DNA of 64,000 nucleotides from Asticcacaulis sp. MM231 (GTDB taxonomy: Bacteria; Pseudomonadota; Alphaproteobacteria; Caulobacterales; Caulobacteraceae), in contig NZ_OZ075109.1 in NCBI RefSeq assembly GCF_964186625.1, positions 496,001 through 560,000 on the forward strand, given 5' to 3'. The translations under genes were made by a program, and so were the position numbers. Shown here one piece after another: positions 33,321 through 41,764 of the stretch (positions are counted from its first letter, which is position 1; each line of letters begins with the position of its first letter). The notes beneath the pieces are model-generated. The model was not told the DNA's origin. It searched no databases and saw only the letters and a program-made list of their open reading frames with translations.

Positions 33321-35013
33321 CAGACCGGCCACAGGCGCTTCGATCACCCGCCGAGGTATGTTGGCGATGGCAGGCGCGGGAATGCCGCTGGTAGCGATGG
33401 CCGCCGAGGAACGCGCCCAGGTTCATTTTGCTCATGGCGTAGCCTCAGGCGATCCTCTCACCGACCGCGTCATCATCTGGACGCGGATTTCCGGAACAAC
33501 CGCCCCTGTCGAAGGGGAATGGGAGGTGGCCGAGGACGAGGCCTTCAAAAAAAACACGGCCCGAGGCCGGTTCGTTGCCGACAGCACCCGCGACCACACT
33601 GTAAAGATAGATGTGACTGGCCTGCGCCCCGGCACCTCGTATTTTTATCGGTTCCGGGCCGAGGCCGCCGTGTCGCCGACCGGCCGGACAAAAACCTTGC
33701 CCTCGCATACGGATCGTCTCGTACTTGTTGCGGCATCCTGCGCAATGTACCCAAACGGCTACTTCAACGCCTACCGCGCCATTGCCGATCTGGATGAGCT
33801 GGATGTCGTCGTCTTTCTGGGCGACTACATTTACGAATATGGTGCTGATCCAGATGCCTTTGGCATGGACAATGGGATCAGGCTCGGACGCATCCCCGAT
33901 CCACCTCACGAAATCATCTCACTTGATGATTACAGACGCCGTCATGCGCAGTGTCGGACGGAAAGCGAGCTTCAGGCAGCCCATGCGCGGGCGGCCTGGA
34001 TATGTGTATTTGACGATCATGAAGTCGCCAACAATCCCTGGACCGACGGGGCCGAAAACCACAACCCAGACCAGGGCGATGGTGACTGGACCACGCGCAA
34101 AACATGCGCCATCCGAGCCTGGCGCGAATGGATGCCAATCCGTGACCCTGCCCCAGGCCACCTGAGCGAAGCCATATACCGTAGCTTTCGTTTCGGCCAT
34201 CTGGTCGAACTCACCCTGCTTGAAACCAGATTGCTCGCCCGTTCACGACAACTCGACTACGCAAACGACATGCCGACCCAAGATGGAGCACCTGACATTG
34301 AAGCCTTCCGTAACCGGCTAAATGATCCCCGCCGCGAACTCATGGGCGCTGAGCAGCGCGACTGGCTCGCCGCCTGTCTGGCCTCATCCGTACAGGCGGG
34401 CGTGCGCTGGCAACTCCTTGGCAGTCAGGTGATCATGGCGCGAGTCAACAGTCCCAACTATTATAAGGTCTTTGGACTTGAGCGCGTCAACAGCACCCTG
34501 GCAGCTCTGGCGCCTGATGAGAAGGCGGGGCTAAACTCACAACTCGACCTGTTCACAAAGTCTAACCCCCTGCCCTACAATCTTGACGCCTGGGATGGTT
34601 ATCCGGCCGAACGCGAGCGGCTCTTTGAGATGGTCAACAAGGCGAAGGCCAGGTTGATCGTCGTGTCCGGTGACAGTCACTGTGCCTGGGCCAATCATCT
34701 TTCTGACCAAAATGGCCAACCGGTCGGGGTTGAAATCGGCGTCACCGCCATTACTTCCCCCACCCACTGGCCCGATCCCTGGTTTCCAGACTTTGAATTG
34801 ACAGGCGCATTGGCTGCCCAGAGTGACGAGGTTGTCGCGGCGGATGATCGTCACAATGGCTTTGCACGCCTGACGATAACTCGAAATGACGTTCGCGCCG
34901 AATGGATGGCAGTCAGCACGATAGCCTCGCGAGACTTTACGCTGTCTACGCGGCGAACTTTCCGGCTGACTGACCATAGCCACCCGCAGTTCATAAAGAA
35001 CGAGGCCCTATGA
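33307..35013 (+). CDS. phoD: PhoD-family alkaline phosphatase/phosphodiesterase
   Basis: This protein of about 568 residues belongs to the PhoD family, which uses calcium and iron to cleave phosphomono- and diesters. A twin-arginine signal (TRRGML, residues about 15-20) and Ala-rich stretch come first, then an N-terminal Fn3-like domain (PLTDRVIIWTR). The metallophosphatase core has FLGDYIYEYG, FDDHEVANNPW and SGDSHCAWANHL, carrying the metal ligands. The frame runs upstream to 33148 inside nagX; the ATG at 33307 gives the Tat signal directly. It ends the amino-sugar operon. Some characterised PhoD enzymes cut teichoic-acid-type polymers, which is relevant given the hexosaminidase partner. 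Confidence 0.92.
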   Translation: MSESDRPATGASITRRGMLAMAGAGMPLVAMAAEERAQVHFAHGVASGDPLTDRVIIWTRISGTTAPVEGEWEVAEDEAFKKNTARGRFVADSTRDHTVKIDVTGLRPGTSYFYRFRAEAAVSPTGRTKTLPSHTDRLVLVAASCAMYPNGYFNAYRAIADLDELDVVVFLGDYIYEYGADPDAFGMDNGIRLGRIPDPPHEIISLDDYRRRHAQCRTESELQAAHARAAWICVFDDHEVANNPWTDGAENHNPDQGDGDWTTRKTCAIRAWREWMPIRDPAPGHLSEAIYRSFRFGHLVELTLLETRLLARSRQLDYANDMPTQDGAPDIEAFRNRLNDPRRELMGAEQRDWLAACLASSVQAGVRWQLLGSQVIMARVNSPNYYKVFGLERVNSTLAALAPDEKAGLNSQLDLFTKSNPLPYNLDAWDGYPAERERLFEMVNKAKARLIVVSGDSHCAWANHLSDQNGQPVGVEIGVTAITSPTHWPDPWFPDFELTGALAAQSDEVVAADDRHNGFARLTITRNDVRAEWMAVSTIASRDFTLSTRRTFRLTDHSHPQFIKNEAL

Positions 35014-35123
35014 AGGTCCACCCGGAGTTTCAACGCTCGATCAAGAATGCTCTCACGAATGGCAACTTGCCAGTTAACACCGCTCCGGGGGACACCGTCC
35101 TCGGGCGCTACCCCGTCTCTTGA
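35010..35123 (+). CDS. Possible 37-residue ORF coupled to phoD
   Basis: An ATG overlaps the phoD stop as ATGA (35010-35013), the same coupling used elsewhere in this genome. The frame runs for 37 codons, beginning MKVHPEFQRSIK and ending at a TGA. No domain, signal peptide or family is recognisable. It may be a small protein, the leftover start of a lost gene, or chance. Confidence 0.25.
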   Translation: MKVHPEFQRSIKNALTNGNLPVNTAPGDTVLGRYPVS

Positions 35124-35234
35124 CCACTCCTAACGTTCATCACCTGCATGAAGGCGTAAACTGTCATGGCCCCAACGAACAAGGCCAAGCGCCCTTCCCT
35201 CGCGCGGCGTCAAAGCCCCCTTCCGCCCTCAAAC

Positions 35235-35501
35235 CTAAGCTCTGGGCGGGTGGGCGTGGCCTTTAAGACGCACACCTCTGCCGCCAGGTACGCCGGCGTA
35301 GAGTTCGCCGATCAGTTCCACGCCGGACCTGTCCAGTGCGTCGACCACCTTGGTCAAGGTATCGACGACGCCGCGAACATTGCCGTCACTCATTTCCATG
35401 CGCTGGACGGTCGCTATCGACACGTCGGCGAGCTCGGCTAGTGCTTTTTGATCTATGCCAAGCAAAGCGCGCGCCGCTCTCAATTGGGCAGATGTCATCA
35501 T
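35235..35501 (-). CDS. XRE-family transcriptional regulator
   Basis: This small regulator of 88 residues has a helix-turn-helix of the Cro/CI type at about 5-60 (AQLRAARALLGIDQKALAELADVS...TVQRME). It is the compact form with a short tail and no sensor domain. The start may be either of two adjacent ATG codons at 35501 and 35498. Directly upstream are three copies of a TTTAAAC-centred palindrome (35515-35582), so it very likely controls itself and perhaps the plus-strand gene at 35704. No toxin gene is adjacent. Confidence 0.85.
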   Translation of the reverse strand: MMTSAQLRAARALLGIDQKALAELADVSIATVQRMEMSDGNVRGVVDTLTKVVDALDRSGVELIGELYAGVPGGRGVRLKGHAHPPRA

Positions 35502-35514
35502 GATGGAAATTTCT

Positions 35515-35582
35515 CATTTTAAACCCGATGCCTCATGTTTTAAACATGAATATACCGCTATTTTATTGCATTTAAACATGCA
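35515..35582. promoter_or_regulatory. Three palindromic operators for the XRE regulator
   Basis: CATGTTT-T-AAACATG at 35534-35548 is a perfect 15-base palindrome. TGCAT-TTAAAC-ATGCA at 35567-35582 is a second inverted repeat with the same core. CATTTTAAACCCGATG at 35515-35530 is a degenerate third copy. The centres are spaced roughly 18 and 34 bases apart in the gap between the XRE gene and the divergent YjdM-like gene. Repressor binding is inferred. Confidence 0.72.
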
Positions 35583-35703
35583 ATTCGTGCATTGTGAACA
35601 CTGACCTTGGCCTGACGAACGACAACACGCAAGCGTTCATGGGCCGTTTCATGAAACTAGCGGTGGATGACGACACGCGCTGTATTTTTGGAAGTACATT
35701 CCA

Positions 35704-35940
35704 ATGGCGAATGATGATGACGATCTGGTTGTGAAGGATGCTAACGGCACGCGCCTGAACAATGGCGATAGCGTAACCCTGATCAAGGACCTGAAAGTGA
35801 AAGGCTCCGGAGGCGTCACCCTTAAGCGCGGGACGCTGATCAAGAATGTCCGTTTGACCTACGATGAAGCTGAAATTGAGTGCAATGCTGACAAGGTTAA
35901 GGGGCTAATACTGCGAACGGAGTTTGTTCGGAAAGCGTGA
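35704..35940 (+). CDS. Short YjdM/PhnA-like protein
   Basis: This protein of 78 residues matches the C-terminal beta domain of E. coli YjdM (formerly PhnA): VKDANGTRLNNGDSVTLIKD, then LKVKGSGG, KRGTLIKNVRL and a terminal TEFVRK. The N-terminal zinc-ribbon of the E. coli protein is missing, so this is the short form. Despite the old name, a role in phosphonate use is not established. It lies divergent from the XRE gene, behind the palindromic operators, and 25 bases before a truncated DUF1275 gene. Confidence 0.85.
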   Translation: MANDDDDLVVKDANGTRLNNGDSVTLIKDLKVKGSGGVTLKRGTLIKNVRLTYDEAEIECNADKVKGLILRTEFVRKA

Positions 35941-35965
35941 TGGGAATGGAAAGCACAAGACGTCG

Positions 35966-36517
35966 ATGTTAGTTCAACAGGGCAACGCAAGAAACTTTGC
36001 CATTGATCGAAGGCTTGCATGCACCCTCGCGGCGGTCGCCGGCATATACGCTCTGGTCATCCTCGTTGAAGCCTGCGGTATGGCCATCCTGGGCTATTTG
36101 CAGGAGTGGCTCGATTCAGGCCCGCGCAAACCTTTCGTGGTGCTCGGGCTTGCGTGTCATATGGGCGTGCAAAACGCGGTGGTCACACGCATTTCTGAAG
36201 CACACGTGCGCACGGCTCATGTCTCCGGAATGGCTACCGACATTGGTATCGAGATCGGGCTGCTGATAAACTCAGCGTTCCGGCGCGGTCTGCCCTCCGA
36301 ATTGGCAGCTGTCCGCGCCCGCCTACAACTGCATTTTGAAACCATCCTAGCTTTCCTTGGCGGGGGCATTGTTGGCGTCGCGCTTTACCGCGGCATAGGT
36401 GGGGCGATATTTTGGATCGCGGCCGGCTTTTTGGCCACGATTTCCTTTCAAGGTCTGACACACGCCAGACAATCAACGGTCAATCGTGCGGATTTTCCTA
36501 TGGACAACGATCTTTAA
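35966..36517 (+). pseudogene. 5'-truncated DUF1275 (YoaK-like) membrane protein gene
   Basis: The frame encodes about 183 residues. Its body fits the second half of DUF1275 proteins: a helix near residues 20-40, then LGLACHMGVQNAVVTRISEAHVRTAHVSGMATDIGIEIG, and two C-terminal helices. The family's N-terminal part, with its glycine-rich GxVDAxGF...TGN region (roughly the first 80 residues), is absent and is not found in any frame upstream, where the YjdM-like gene lies instead. The gene therefore looks truncated by a deletion. A shortened protein might still be made from the ATG at 35966. Confidence 0.65.
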
Positions 36518-36529
36518 GGCGGATGGTAG

Positions 36530-37267
36530 ATGAAGCAATTGGCTCTCTATGACGGCCCCTTTGGCAAGGTTCGTATAATAGAACGTTTGTGCGACGGTGC
36601 ACGCTCTTATTCGATGGGAGGGGGCCTACAAACGCTCGTCGATGTCACGGGCACCAGCCTCTTCGGTTATGTCAACGCCTTGAAACTGCTCCTGCGCGAC
36701 CGAAAAAGTGTGCTTATGCTCGGTGGCGGCGGCGGAAGCCTGGCCACGATGCTGGCCCGAAAGGGACATAGTGTGACGGTCGTAGATATCGACCCTATGG
36801 CGGAGACTATAGCAAAGCGCTACTTCGATCTCGATCCGAGCGTGCGCTGGTTCACGGAAGATGGCCTGACCTTTCCGCATCGCTGCGGTGTGACCTATGA
36901 CGCAATCGTTGTTGATGCCTGTACGGGGAATGGAACCGTGCCGGGCTTTACCCGGTCAGACTGGTTGGTCAGCGTTATGAAAGCTTGCACCGGCTCAGGT
37001 GTTTTAATGCTCAATCTGGCCTACAATCTCGTCAATGAAGGAAGCGTGGCCATCGATGGCTTTGCCTTGTCCGATGAAATGAGCCACCTCGGGTTCCACA
37101 GTGTTCTGTTACGTCCTGAGAATGGCTGGGAAGGCAACGAGCTTCTGATCCTGTCCCGAACGCAACCCACTATAAATCTACGCACGCCTGAGATACTGGA
37201 TCGCCCGACTGAGGCAAGAAGCTATCTGCTATCCTTGCGGGCGCACGTCAAGCAGGCGCAGGTGTGA
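36530..37267 (+). CDS. Spermidine synthase-like methyltransferase-fold protein
   Basis: This protein of 245 residues has the Rossmann fold of spermidine synthases and SAM-dependent enzymes. The nucleotide loop is LMLGGGGGSLATML (about 61-74), followed by VTVVDIDPMAETIAKRYF with the acidic ligand, and a D-(A)-(F/I)-V-V-D type strand at YDAIVVDACTG. The polyamine-specific tyrosines and the usual GGG(D/E)G loop are not clear, so it may be one of the many spermidine-synthase-like proteins of unknown reaction. It begins 12 bases after the DUF1275 remnant and probably shares its transcript. Confidence 0.72.
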   Translation: MKQLALYDGPFGKVRIIERLCDGARSYSMGGGLQTLVDVTGTSLFGYVNALKLLLRDRKSVLMLGGGGGSLATMLARKGHSVTVVDIDPMAETIAKRYFDLDPSVRWFTEDGLTFPHRCGVTYDAIVVDACTGNGTVPGFTRSDWLVSVMKACTGSGVLMLNLAYNLVNEGSVAIDGFALSDEMSHLGFHSVLLRPENGWEGNELLILSRTQPTINLRTPEILDRPTEARSYLLSLRAHVKQAQV

Positions 37268-37361
37268 CAAGTGTCAAGCGTGTCGGACCATTCACTCAAC
37301 TGAGGGTTATTGTCGGGCCTTACGGCTTTCAATTCGGTAGTGACCTTAGTGTCCCTACAGT

Positions 37362-37808
37362 CTATCCGATGAGAACGCGAGACACCGGGCGCTTTTCCTC
37401 GAGATTTAAAATTTCCTCGCAAAAGGTAACAATCGCGTCTTCAGGTAGGTTGTCAGGAAAATCATCGGAAATACCGTATTTAGCAAATATCTCATCGTGC
37501 GCCGCGGAACGCACCGCACCGCCCATGGCCCAAACCCCAAAATGGCGCCTAGCAACTTTCGAACGCATAAGGACCTTAAAATCTATGTGCCTTACATCCC
37601 CCTGAATGCGTTCTAACAGCGTATCAAGCGCGAGCGCACTGCCTTCAAGAATTTGTAGAAAACTGCTTTTGTCAAAAAACAGACATCCGGTTATGTGATG
37701 GCTATAATTATAACGCCTGGAAGATTTCAGGATACCTCGGAAATCACTGAGCGGCCCCCGATGCCCCCTCACATAACGGCTTGTGTAGATCAATCGGAAA
37801 AGCATCAC
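37362..37808 (-). CDS. BLUF-domain blue-light sensor
   Basis: This photoreceptor of 148 residues is a single BLUF domain with a short C-terminal helix region. The flavin-network residues are all present: Tyr 8 (LIYTS), Asn 34 (RRYN) and Gln 52 (FLQILEG), with Trp 93 and Met 95 in the loop that switches on illumination. There is no fused output domain, so it must act through a partner protein. It is convergent with the spermidine synthase-like gene. The target may be a regulator elsewhere, since single-domain BLUF proteins usually act by protein-protein contact. Confidence 0.92.
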   Translation of the reverse strand: MMLFRLIYTSRYVRGHRGPLSDFRGILKSSRRYNYSHHITGCLFFDKSSFLQILEGSALALDTLLERIQGDVRHIDFKVLMRSKVARRHFGVWAMGGAVRSAAHDEIFAKYGISDDFPDNLPEDAIVTFCEEILNLEEKRPVSRVLIG

Positions 37809-38077
37809 GCTCTTTCCCCTAAATGTCCAAACGCCTAATAAATCTAAGTCCGGTCAATGTCCCTTTGGGAACATGCCCTGACAATTGTGGACCAGAGCTC
37901 TCAATGAGTTGATATCGGATAACAAGTTCCGTACAGTCTCATGATCGACGGAGCTCAAAGCACATTCAAGTCGATCAAGTTCCAATATCAAGGGCACCAA
38001 TTGCTCCTGACGCGCTTCAATCCTATCGGATCGGGCCTTTCGATGGCTTCCGGGCTTAAGGGAAATATCGAAAGTTC

Positions 38078-38102
38078 GGCGGGCCAGATTGACTGGCCCG
38101 CC
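38078..38102 (-). terminator. Perfect GC-rich hairpin after the chemoreceptor gene
   Basis: Arms GGCGGGCCAG and CTGGCCCGCC pair perfectly around a five-base loop, starting seven bases beyond the stop codon of the minus-strand chemoreceptor gene. The following bases on that strand are GAACTTTCG, so the U-run is weak. It is a likely terminator. Confidence 0.65.
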
Positions 38103-38108
38103 GCTTCA

Positions 38109-39797
38109 TTAAGCCGCTCTTACCGTAGCGAGGAACGAATCCATCTCATAGCGCAGCTTTTCGGACTGTTGGGCGAGCTCGTTCGACGAGCTTAGAACCT
38201 GAGACGCCGCCGCCCCCGTCTGTTCAGCAGCCTGGGCGACGCCTGTAATGTTCGCGGTGACTTCGCTCGTGCCCGCAGAAGCCTGATTCACGGCCTGCAC
38301 GATTTCCTGCGTCGCCGAGTTTTGTTGTTCCACGGCCGAGGCGATCGCGGTTGATGTGCTGTTAATCTCCTAAATCGTATTGGTAATCCCCTGGATAACA
38401 CCAACAGCCCGCACGGTTGCTTCCTGGATCTGCTCTATCTTGGCCGAAATCTCCGTCGTTGCCTTGGCCGTCTGTCCGGCCAGAGCCTTCACTTCAGACG
38501 CAACTACCGCAAAGCCCTTGCCCGCCTCCCCGGCGCGTGCCAATTCAATCGTGGCGTTCAGGGCCAGAAGATTGGTCTGGCTGGCCAGTCCCGAAATCAT
38601 GTCGACCACGCCGGTGATGCTGCTGGCGACCTCATTGAGTTCAGACACCACCTGCATGGCCTGGCGAGCCTCGTCGACGGCCGATGCGGATATCTGCGCT
38701 GATGTCTCGACCTGGCGTCCGATCTCAGACACCGAGGCGCCAAGCTCCTCCGCAGATCCGGCCACCGAGGTCACATTGGTGCCCGCCTCTTCCGCCGCCG
38801 CTGACACGGCGACCGATTGAGCCGAGGCTTCCTGCGCCGTCGAGGTCAGTTGCGCGGCAGCGGCCTGCATTTCTGTCGCCGCCGAAGACACCAGGGTGAC
38901 GATACCGCCGACCGAACGCTCGAACTGGTCGGCGAGGTCCAGCATGGCCGTCTTTCGTTGCGCTTCGGCCTGTTCGCGTTGCTCAGCGGTCTGACTGCGC
39001 AGGCGCTCGGCTTCCTGCAAGCCATCCTTGAAGACGCCCAGGGTCTTGGCCATGATGCCGATTTCGTCGCCACGTGTCTGGCCATCGATTTGCTGATCAA
39101 GCCGCCCGTTGGCTATGGCCTGCATCTGGCTTGTCAGTCGTCCCAGCATCTTGGCGATGTCGCCGAAGGCGAGCAAGGCCGCCAAAACCGTGATCACGGC
39201 CGTAATTAACACCGAAATGATCAGACTGTTGCGTGCCTGAGCCGCAATATCGGCCTTTAGGTCGCTTGCCGCCTTTGTATGGATTTTTTGTTTTTCATCA
39301 ACCTTGGCGCCAATGTCTGTCGAGAGGGCTTCAATCAGGGAATCCGTTTCTGCAAATATCGGCCGCAGCGCCTCCTGATCATTACGCAGACCTGCAGGTA
39401 CGCCCTGGTCACGAATGAGATCGGCGATTTTATCGAAGCGTGCTTTCAGGGGCGCGAAATCGGCTTCATATTCAGGCACTGCATCGATGACGCCTTTATA
39501 GCGTTCCGCAAAACGCGCTTCCGATAACTTTTCCAGCTTAACGAAGTTATCACAACTCGGATTCGGACAGGTTTGAAACGCAAGGCCGTAGGCTGATGCC
39601 TGCATTGCAAAGAGATTTTGCCGCATCCGCGCCGCGGAAACCAGTGCCACATCATAATTGCCGACAATGCGCTCGTAACTCTGCTGAGCCTTTGCTGTCG
39701 TCGCGTTCTGCCACAGAGTCATACCGATACTGGATGCGCCAAAGACGGCGATGATCGCCAGAATTTTATAGCCGATCTTGATGTCAGATAGTTTCAT
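38109..39797 (-). pseudogene. Methyl-accepting chemotaxis protein gene with in-frame amber stop
   Basis: The full frame of 563 codons encodes a membrane chemoreceptor: membrane helix (about 10-28), periplasmic four-helix-bundle sensor (about 30-190), second helix (about 192-215), HAMP domain and a long signalling domain with [21 protein letters not shown] single TAG at 38370-38372 (codon 476) interrupts it. The same frame then continues for 86 codons with typical family sequence (VEQQNSATQEI) to EMDSFLATVRAA. One CAG-to-TAG change would explain it. The short product would keep the hairpin tip but lose the return helix, so function is doubtful unless the stop is read through or suppressed. Confidence 0.85.
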
Positions 39798-40281
39798 TCA
39801 CTTACCCCTATCATAATGAATAGTAACGAAAAAACGGCTATCTTCCCCTTTTAGACATAAGGTTGCAGATGAGTCGCTTTAAGATACGCACTAAGTGAAC
39901 ATCGTTTTTTATGGTAAATACTCTCTTAAAGCGCGTATGATTGCGTCCCATGCAGTGTACTTTGAATACAGAAGGACCGTCAGTGAATGCTTTTGGCACC
40001 TTCCATTTGAACCTCAATGCATTTGAGGGTGCACAACTCGGGAGCGCCTTGCTGGCAAAAAGCTACCTGAATTTCGGAACGTCACAGATCCGCGGCGATC
40101 ACTTCTAGCGACGTGCTTGGCAAGCTCTCAAGCTGCAATATCCGCCAGCATGAACACAATGCCTCCGGACTTCGTCACCTTCACGGCCGCCAGCGCTTTG
40201 CCCTAACGGCCTTTAACCGGGTCAAGTTACGCCCTGCCGCATTGGCGTAAAGCCGCATAATGTCCAACTTTTAGATGCCGC
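39798..40281. other. Gene-free stretch upstream of the chemoreceptor
   Basis: This gap of 484 bases lies between the chemoreceptor start and the end of the DUF5694 remnant. It must contain the chemoreceptor promoter. A small inverted repeat, TTACGCC and GGCGTAA with a ten-base loop, is at 40227-40250. No coding region, RNA gene or clear promoter element could be identified. Confidence 0.45.
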
Positions 40282-40731
40282 TCATTTGAGCACAGCTATG
40301 GCATCGACCAAATTCACGTCATGCATCTGATTGAGATAGGCTTCATAATAGCCTTTGTGCGATGCCCCCACGATCGCCAGCAGGCGGGTGCCCGGATATT
40401 GACCAAGCACATCTCGGATGTTGGACACCATGCGCAGGTTCCGCGTCTCCCAATATCCCAGATAACTGCGCCCGAACCCCTGTGGCGACGGCTCCATAAA
40501 CGCCGCGCCAAAGTCGGATTGATAGATCTGCATCGCCGCCTCCGGCGCGTTAAAAGACCTGTACATATCAAGGACACCGTCCGACTTCGCCAGGCCTTCC
40601 TGCAAGCGGCCACTATCGGCCTGTCGCGCTTGCGTGGCCGCATTGCTCCACGCCTGCGTAATTGCATCATTAAAAGCTTTCGCCTCTAAGGGATCGGCAG
40701 GGTCGGGCGTGTCGGCCGAATGGTCGTCCAC
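40282..40731 (-). pseudogene. Truncated DUF5694-like gene
   Basis: About 149 codons match the C-terminal part of DUF5694 proteins: YWETRNLRMVSNIRDVL, then RLLAIVGASHKGYYEAYL and a final DVNLVDA. The N-terminal half of that family is missing. The only usable start is a GTG at 40731. In the same frame upstream, without any start codon, the bases encode RRKAFLSLGAPKALGCLS, which resembles a lipoprotein signal with a cysteine. This suggests that a once-exported protein lost its start and an internal segment. It is the last element of the sulfotransferase/hydroxylase strand and begins beyond the stop of the preceding gene. Confidence 0.6.
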
Positions 40732-40789
40732 ATCAGGTTTAGCGGATAGGCAGCCTAGCGCTTTGGGCGCGCCAAGACTTAGAAACGCC

Positions 40790-41764
40790 TTACGCCTGTT
40801 GCGAGTGCGCAGACTTCAGATCCTCTGAGACCAGATGTTGCAGCACGCGCTTTTCCAGCACCAACAGCGCATTTGCCGCATTGCTGCGCATGACAAGGTT
40901 CGCGGCAAGCGGCATCGCGGCCTTATGCACGGCGGTGGCCAGCCGTAGGAATTCAGCTCGCCCTTGGCCGCTGATACCATGTAGAGCGCAGAGCTGACGC
41001 CAATCCTGCACAAAACTCTCCAGCAGCCGGCTGAACTGCCCTGCGCGCGCCCTGCTGTCAGGCGTATCATGGGCCACCGTCAGTTCGGCGCACAGGTCAT
41101 CGATCAGCCACTGCACTTCGGCAGGCGGCATAATCGGCGTTCGTTGATCGCCTTCGGTAAGCAGTTGCGGCGTAAAGCCTTGTCGCCACGCAACCGTCGG
41201 CCATTGCGCGCGCGGCGGCTGTTGCCCGCAGGCAAACTGCCAGAAAGCCGCCGTGCCGGTGGTATCGGCCACAAGGTGGATGCGATCGGCCGTTGCTTTA
41301 TTTTCCACATGGTGCCGCCGCCAGTTATCGAAGATCCAGGCCTCGCCCGTATCCATGTGCACCGATTGACCATCACAGTGAAAACGGATCTCGCTTTGCG
41401 TAAAAACCGGGATATGCACCCGCACGCGCGTATGCCAGTGGTAGTTGATATCGGCATGTTCGGGCACGCCCGCGCCAGGCGCCAGGCGCATCAGCCGTGA
41501 ACGGCTCCACACCACACCAAACCCGGCCAGAACCTGGCGCATATAGGGCATGGCCTCAAGCCATTGGGTGGCGCGCATCTGGCCGTAGACGGAATCTGTC
41601 TCCTCGCCGCCGGCGCTAATCAGCCGCGCCGCGCTGTTGCCCGGTACATTGTCCGGGTGGGGCACCCAGGCCTCTGCCGGCAAGGCCGCGACTTCAGCCT
41701 GCAGGCGCGCCACGTCAAACAGGACAGGGAGTTGGAAAAAGGGGTGTGAGAGTTTCATGATCAA
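40790..41764 (-). CDS. Asp/Asn beta-hydroxylase-like dioxygenase with helical tail
   Basis: This protein of 324 residues has the aspartyl/asparaginyl beta-hydroxylase fold (2-oxoglutarate, iron(II)) over about residues 1-190. Key stretches are PEHADINYHWHTRVRVHIPV, with the first metal His, and FDNWRRHHVENKATADRIHLV, with the distal His and the Arg that binds 2-oxoglutarate. Residues 200-324 are an extra helical region of unknown role. There is no signal peptide, so the substrate should be cytoplasmic. Its start overlaps the stop of the TPR-sulfotransferase gene by four bases. Family fold is well supported; whether it hydroxylates peptide, sugar or lipid is unknown. Confidence 0.78.
   Translation of the reverse strand: MIMKLSHPFFQLPVLFDVARLQAEVAALPAEAWVPHPDNVPGNSAARLISAGGEETDSVYGQMRATQWLEAMPYMRQVLAGFGVVWSRSRLMRLAPGAGVPEHADINYHWHTRVRVHIPVFTQSEIRFHCDGQSVHMDTGEAWIFDNWRRHHVENKATADRIHLVADTTGTAAFWQFACGQQPPRAQWPTVAWRQGFTPQLLTEGDQRTPIMPPAEVQWLIDDLCAELTVAHDTPDSRARAGQFSRLLESFVQDWRQLCALHGISGQGRAEFLRLATAVHKAAMPLAANLVMRSNAANALLVLEKRVLQHLVSEDLKSAHSQQA

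Noticed and set aside
40227..40250. Inverted repeat TTACGCC/GGCGTAA as a terminator
   Set aside because: Loop of ten bases, short stem and no U-run; not convincing as a terminator or operator.
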